Below, one piece after another: positions 60,452 through 64,000 of a stretch of DNA of 64,000 nucleotides (its first letter is position 1; each line of letters begins with the position of its first letter). The notes under the pieces are model-generated. The model did no database searches, was not told the origin of the DNA, and saw only the letters and a list, made by a program, of their open reading frames with translations. The stretch lies in the NCBI GenBank assembly GCA_900472395.1, contig UCHV01000001.1, positions 62,001-126,000 of the forward strand, in the 5' to 3' direction. The DNA is from Hyphomicrobiales bacterium. Lineage in GTDB: Bacteria > Pseudomonadota > Alphaproteobacteria > Rhizobiales > Rhizobiaceae. The position numbers were made by a program, and so were the translations under genes.

Positions 60452-61693
60452 TCAGGCAAGTTTGCGAGCCTCGTCCTTCTGGCTGGTCGCGTCGTCTGCA
60501 ACCACTCCGCCGGACACCATCTTTTCGATGTCGGCGGCCGTGTATCCAAGTTCGCTCAGAACCTCTGCACTATGCTCGCCGCAGCGTGGAATGTCATAAC
60601 GAAGACCCAAACGCTGACCGTTGAAGTCGATCGGAAGCGTCGGCACCTTCGTTGGTGTCCCATTCGGCAGAACGATATCCACCATGCCGCCGGGTTGCGT
60701 TACGTGCGGATCGTCGAAAAGGTCCTGCGGCTTTGCTATCGGTGCAAACGGAAGGCCGATTTCCTCGCAACGGGCAAGCGCATCCGGCAGGGTCATGCCG
60801 TCGAAAATCACACGGATCGCCGGCATGAACTTTTCACGGTTGGTAACGCGTTCGGCATTCGTCTGAAGATCAGGATCCGAAAGGAAATGCTCGAGGCCGA
60901 AGGACTTGCAGAAAGCCGCCCACTGCGTGTCGCTCACCACGCCGACGAAAATCTGCTTCCCGTCACCGGTGTTGAAGAGATCGTAGACGGCCCATGCCGA
61001 AATCCGCTCAGGCAGCGGCGCTGCGGCTTTTCCGGTGACTGCCATCTGCATCATGTGCTGCGCGACGAGGAAGACGTTGTTTTCGAACAGGGCGCTGCGG
61101 ACAAGCTGTCCCTTGCCCGTTTTCGATCTTTCCTGAAGTGCCGCCAGAATTGCGATGGCTGCAAACATGCCTCCCATCACGTCGTTCACCGACGCTCCGG
61201 CGCGCAACGGGCGTCCCGTCGGGCCAGTCATGTACGCCAGTCCACCCATCATCTGCACAACTTCGTCGAGGGCTGCGCGATGTTCGTAAGGACCCGACAA
61301 AAAGCCTTTGAGCGAGCAGTAGATGAGCTTGGAATTGCGGGCGATCGACTTGTCGTAACCGAAGCCGAGCTTGTCGAGTGCGCCCGGACGGAAGTTTTCG
61401 ATCAGAACGTCGGCCGAATCGATCAGCTTTTGCGCAGCGGCATGGCCTTCGGGGGATTTGAGATCGACGACGAGGCTGCGCTTGTTGCGGTTGAACGTCG
61501 GGAAGAAGCCCGCGCCGGAACCGTTCAGACGGCGCGTGTTGTCACCATTTGGAAATGGTTCGACCTTCACCACGTCCGCTCCGAGGTCGGCCAGGATCAT
61601 GCCGCAGCTAGGGCCCATGATCATGTGAGAGAATTCAACGACCTTGATCCCGGCTAGTGGAAGCCCTGCGTTATCGCGGAAAGTGTCGGTCAT
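60452..61693 (-). CDS. class III CoA-transferase (CaiB/BaiF family)
   Basis: CoA-transferase of 413 residues that moves CoA onto a carboxylic acid. Landmarks are AGIKVVEFSHMIMGPSCG, ADLGADVVKVEPFPNGD with RRLNGSGAGFFPTFNRNKRS, ADVLIENFRPGALDKLG and the catalytic aspartate Asp143 in HRAALDEVVQMMGGLA. Human SUGCT, of the same family, acts on glutarate, hydroxymethylglutarate and itaconate. The gene leads the tctCBA operon and is divergent from an HMG-CoA-lyase-like gene. I infer activation of an imported dicarboxylate (for example 3-hydroxy-3-methylglutarate or citramalate) to a CoA ester that the lyase cleaves. Confidence 0.9.
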   Translation of the reverse strand: MTDTFRDNAGLPLAGIKVVEFSHMIMGPSCGMILADLGADVVKVEPFPNGDNTRRLNGSGAGFFPTFNRNKRSLVVDLKSPEGHAAAQKLIDSADVLIENFRPGALDKLGFGYDKSIARNSKLIYCSLKGFLSGPYEHRAALDEVVQMMGGLAYMTGPTGRPLRAGASVNDVMGGMFAAIAILAALQERSKTGKGQLVRSALFENNVFLVAQHMMQMAVTGKAAAPLPERISAWAVYDLFNTGDGKQIFVGVVSDTQWAAFCKSFGLEHFLSDPDLQTNAERVTNREKFMPAIRVIFDGMTLPDALARCEEIGLPFAPIAKPQDLFDDPHVTQPGGMVDIVLPNGTPTKVPTLPIDFNGQRLGLRYDIPRCGEHSAEVLSELGYTAADIEKMVSGGVVADDATSQKDEARKLA

Positions 61694-61714
61694 AGTTTCT
61701 CCCTAAATTCTGTC

Positions 61715-61731
61715 AGATAGAAATCATTTCT
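61715..61731. promoter_or_regulatory. candidate operator, CoA-transferase side
   Basis: Contains the palindrome AGAAAT-c-ATTTCT (61719-61731) and the 10-mer AGATAGAAAT (61715-61724). It lies 22 bases upstream of the CoA-transferase start. The same 10-mer appears in reverse at 61888-61897. Confidence 0.55.
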
Positions 61732-61887
61732 GATTTTCTGCAGGAAACTGCGCAAGTGTTTGTCGACTGTCAAGCTAATTGCTTGCTGCGCTGCATCATC
61801 AAATACGAAGCGAAACGATTAGTTTGGGTCATTATGCCGTGAGGCGTCCGAAATCGATTGGATCAAAACCTGTTTGACGTCGATCAA

Positions 61888-61897
61888 ATTTCTATCT
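61888..61897. promoter_or_regulatory. candidate operator, lyase side
   Basis: ATTTCTATCT, the exact reverse complement of the 10-mer at 61715-61724. It is followed by AATGGAAAT, which makes an ATTTC-N9-GAAAT inverted repeat. It lies 43 bases before the lyase start. No regulator gene for this pair is in the window. Confidence 0.5.
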
Positions 61898-61940
61898 AAT
61901 GGAAATGACTTCTGTTGAAGAGAATTGGAGGAGCAATCTC

Positions 61941-62873
61941 ATGAGACCAGGCAAGCGGGACGTTATCGTCAGCGAAGTAGGTCCACGCGACGGGCTTCAA
62001 AGCATCAAGCGAACAATGCCGACGGCGACCAAGATCGAGTGGATCAAGGCCCTTGCTGAAGCCGGTCTGTCAGAGATCGAAGTAGGGTCATTCGTTTCTC
62101 CCAAATTGCTGCCTCAGATGGCAGACTGCGGCGAGCTTGTAGCCGCTACGCGGGATCTGCAGGATCTGACCGTTCTTGCTCTCGTGCCCAATTTGCGCGG
62201 AGCGCAGGCTGCGTTCGATGTCGGCACGCCGAAGATTACCATGCCTGTCTCCGCTTCCCAGGCTCACAGCAAGGCAAACATCAACCGTACGGTTGAAGAA
62301 GCCGTGGAAGACGTTGCACGCGTCAACGAATTGCGTAACTCGCTGTCTGGAGATTACCGTCCGGGTGTGGAAATCGGCATTTCCACCGCTTTCGGATGCA
62401 CAATGGAAGGCAATGTTTCCGAAGACTGGGTGATCGAGCTCGCGGTGAAGCTTGCTGCGGCCGGCGCCGATTCCGTCGGCCTGTCTGATACGACCGGATA
62501 CGGCAATCCTGCGCAGGTCAAACGTCTTTTTACCAGACTGCGTTCGGAGCTCGGTGAAAAGGCCGGCGGCGCGCATTTCCATAATACGCGCGGTCAAGGT
62601 CTCGCCAATGTCGTCGCAGCGCTGGAGGTCGGGGTCACCACGTTCGATTCCTCCCAGGCAGGTCTCGGCGGCTGCCCGTATGCTCCGGGTGCAACCGGGA
62701 ACATCGTGACCGAGGATCTTGTGTTCATGCTCGAATCGATGGGCCTGAAGACCGGTGTCGATATCGACAAGCTCGTGAGCGCTCGCCCCATCATTCTTTC
62801 CGGCCTTCCGGGAGAAAACCTCTACGGCCACGTCCAGGACGCCGGCCTGCCTAAGGGCTTTCAGTACGCCTGA
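61941..62873 (+). CDS. HMG-CoA lyase family protein
   Basis: DRE-TIM metallolyase of 310 residues. Active-site residues of HMG-CoA lyase are present: Arg16-Asp17 (VGPRDGLQS), His212 and His214 (GGAHFHNTRGQ), and Cys245 in the signature loop GGCPYAPGATGN. It should cleave an acyl-CoA such as HMG-CoA to acetyl-CoA and acetoacetate, or a related hydroxyacyl-CoA. I chose the ATG at 61941 behind GGAGGAG; an ATG at 61899 is in frame. It is divergent from the CoA-transferase and 86 bases ahead of a CitMHS transporter gene. Confidence 0.9.
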   Translation: MRPGKRDVIVSEVGPRDGLQSIKRTMPTATKIEWIKALAEAGLSEIEVGSFVSPKLLPQMADCGELVAATRDLQDLTVLALVPNLRGAQAAFDVGTPKITMPVSASQAHSKANINRTVEEAVEDVARVNELRNSLSGDYRPGVEIGISTAFGCTMEGNVSEDWVIELAVKLAAAGADSVGLSDTTGYGNPAQVKRLFTRLRSELGEKAGGAHFHNTRGQGLANVVAALEVGVTTFDSSQAGLGGCPYAPGATGNIVTEDLVFMLESMGLKTGVDIDKLVSARPIILSGLPGENLYGHVQDAGLPKGFQYA

Positions 62874-62959
62874 GCTCGCTGAGCTCTCTATACCAAGTGT
62901 TATCGAACCCGCGGCAGTGGTCAGGCGCATGACCGCGCGCGAGTTCGGGAGGATACGCA

Positions 62960-64000
62960 ATGCTGACTTTTCTTGGATATTCGATGGTCGCGACCTTCAT
63001 GGCGCTGATCATGACAAGGCGCATGACCGCCATGGTCGCGCTGATGGTCGTCCCTATCGTCTTCGGGCTCATTGCCGGTGCAGGCACCGATATGGGCAAG
63101 ATGATGATGGACGGCCTGGTCAAGCTGGCGCCGACGGCTGCCATGCTCTTCTTCGGCATCATCTACTTCTGCATCATGACGGACGCGGGCCTTTTCGATC
63201 CGCTGATCAAGCTGGTGGTGAAGACCGCCAAGGGAGATCCGCTGAAGATCATCGTCGGCACCGCCGTGATGGGAACCGTGGTTGCACTCGACGGCGACGG
63301 GGCTACCACCTACGTCATCTGTACGGCAGCTCTGCTCCCGGTGTATCGCCGTCTCGGCATCAGGTTGCAGTACATGGCGACGCTGCTCCTCATGTCCATC
63401 GGCATTATGAACATCCTGCCATGGGGTGGGCCGACGGCGCGTGCTGCCAGTGCAATGCACTTGGATGTAAGTGAAGTCTTCGTTCCCCTCATTCTGCCGA
63501 TGCTGACCGGCTTTGTTTATGTTCTGTGTGTGGCTTTCTACTTCGGTATGAAAGAGCGAAAGAGGATCGGCCGCATCAGCCAGCACGACGTTGCTGCAAT
63601 CGAGGAGAGCCTGGATCAGGTGCCCGAATTCAGGCGTCCGCGCATGCTGCCGCTCAATGTCATTCTGACCGCGACGCTGATCTTCGCTCTTATCCAGGGG
63701 CTTCTGCCTCTGCCTATTCTCTTCATGGTCGCCACCGCCATCGCTTTGATCCTGAACTATCCAAGCGTATCGGAGCAGAAGGAAAGACTGAGCGAGCACG
63801 CCTATAATGTGCTTGCCGTGGTTTCTCTCATCTTCGCCGCAGGCATTTTCACGGGCATCCTGAACGGCACGGGGATGCTGGACGCGATGTCGAAAAGCCT
63901 CCTCTACATTACTCCGGATGCTTTCGGTCCCTATCTGGCGCCTTTCACCGCAGTGCTGAGCGGTCCTGCGACATATGCCGTGACCAATGACGCATTTTAC
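62960..64000 (+). CDS. CitMHS-family citrate/carboxylate transporter (cut by window edge)
   Basis: Membrane transporter of which 347 residues lie in the window; the family is usually about 430. Many hydrophobic helices are visible. CitMHS hallmarks include TDAGLFDPLIKLVVKTAKGD, VGTAVMGTVVALDGDGATTY, NILPWGGPTARAASAM and AAGIFTGILNGTGMLDAMSK. Family members import metal-citrate or related hydroxy acids with protons. The ATG at 62960 has GGGAGGA six bases upstream. It is the second carboxylate transporter in this region and is likely cotranscribed with the HMG-CoA-lyase-like gene. Confidence 0.92.
   Translation, partial: MLTFLGYSMVATFMALIMTRRMTAMVALMVVPIVFGLIAGAGTDMGKMMMDGLVKLAPTAAMLFFGIIYFCIMTDAGLFDPLIKLVVKTAKGDPLKIIVGTAVMGTVVALDGDGATTYVICTAALLPVYRRLGIRLQYMATLLLMSIGIMNILPWGGPTARAASAMHLDVSEVFVPLILPMLTGFVYVLCVAFYFGMKERKRIGRISQHDVAAIEESLDQVPEFRRPRMLPLNVILTATLIFALIQGLLPLPILFMVATAIALILNYPSVSEQKERLSEHAYNVLAVVSLIFAAGIFTGILNGTGMLDAMSKSLLYITPDAFGPYLAPFTAVLSGPATYAVTNDAFY

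Overview
The window is about 60% GC, densely coded and rich in ABC importers, LacI/LysR/Lrp regulators and catabolic operons. The gene families (AztABCD zinc uptake, PxpABC next to biotin carboxylase subunits, idonate/gluconate genes, pseudoazurin, BacA/SbmA-like transporter, twin GGDEF proteins) suggest an alphaproteobacterium of the Hyphomicrobiales, probably Rhizobiaceae (Agrobacterium/Rhizobium-like), and an accessory replicon or chromid region. This is inferred from content; there is no rRNA, tRNA or phylogenetic marker. I saw no mobile element, CRISPR array, tRNA or rRNA.

Layout. 1-1022: N-terminal part of a chemoreceptor. 1320-8608 (minus): two paralogous FecBCD/BtuFCD-type chelate importers in tandem, preceded by a small Cys/His secreted protein (DUF2946-like) and ended by a translationally coupled pseudoazurin. 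8911-16887 (plus): two flavin-dependent monooxygenases, an M20 deacylase, a GNAT acetyltransferase, a fused permease-ATPase and two sister binding proteins; this matches the parts list of the Bacillus ytmI/yxe S-alkylcysteine salvage operons. 16952-20025 (minus): two c-di-GMP enzymes. 20282-22243: BacA/SbmA-like ABC exporter/importer. 22481-27023: zinc uptake aztABC plus an AztD-ZinT fusion, with two near-identical Zur-like palindromes.

27206-34968: LacI regulator divergent from a GH78 alpha-L-rhamnosidase and a CUT1 sugar importer. 35057-37480 (minus): membrane PQQ dehydrogenase. 37766-43701: accB-accC-degenerate BCCP-pxpB-pxpC-pxpA-aminotransferase, tightly overlapped, for 5-oxoproline hydrolysis and amino-group removal. 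43716-49497: LysR regulator divergent from SDR, acidic/polar amino acid importer and RraA-type aldolase. 49664-54073: gluconokinase, gluconate 5-dehydrogenase, 2-ketoaldonate reductase, L-idonate 5-dehydrogenase and LacI regulator around a perfect 16-bp operator.

54239-57274: diaminopropionate ammonia-lyase and M20 amidase divergent from an Lrp regulator. 57359-64000: TctCBA tricarboxylate transporter with a class III CoA-transferase, divergent from an HMG-CoA-lyase-like enzyme and a CitMHS transporter cut by the window end. The common theme is scavenging of metals, sulfur compounds, sugar acids, amino acids and di/tricarboxylates, as expected in a soil or plant-associated bacterium. Start codons were chosen by Shine-Dalgarno position and by 4-bp ATGA overlaps, which are unusually frequent here.
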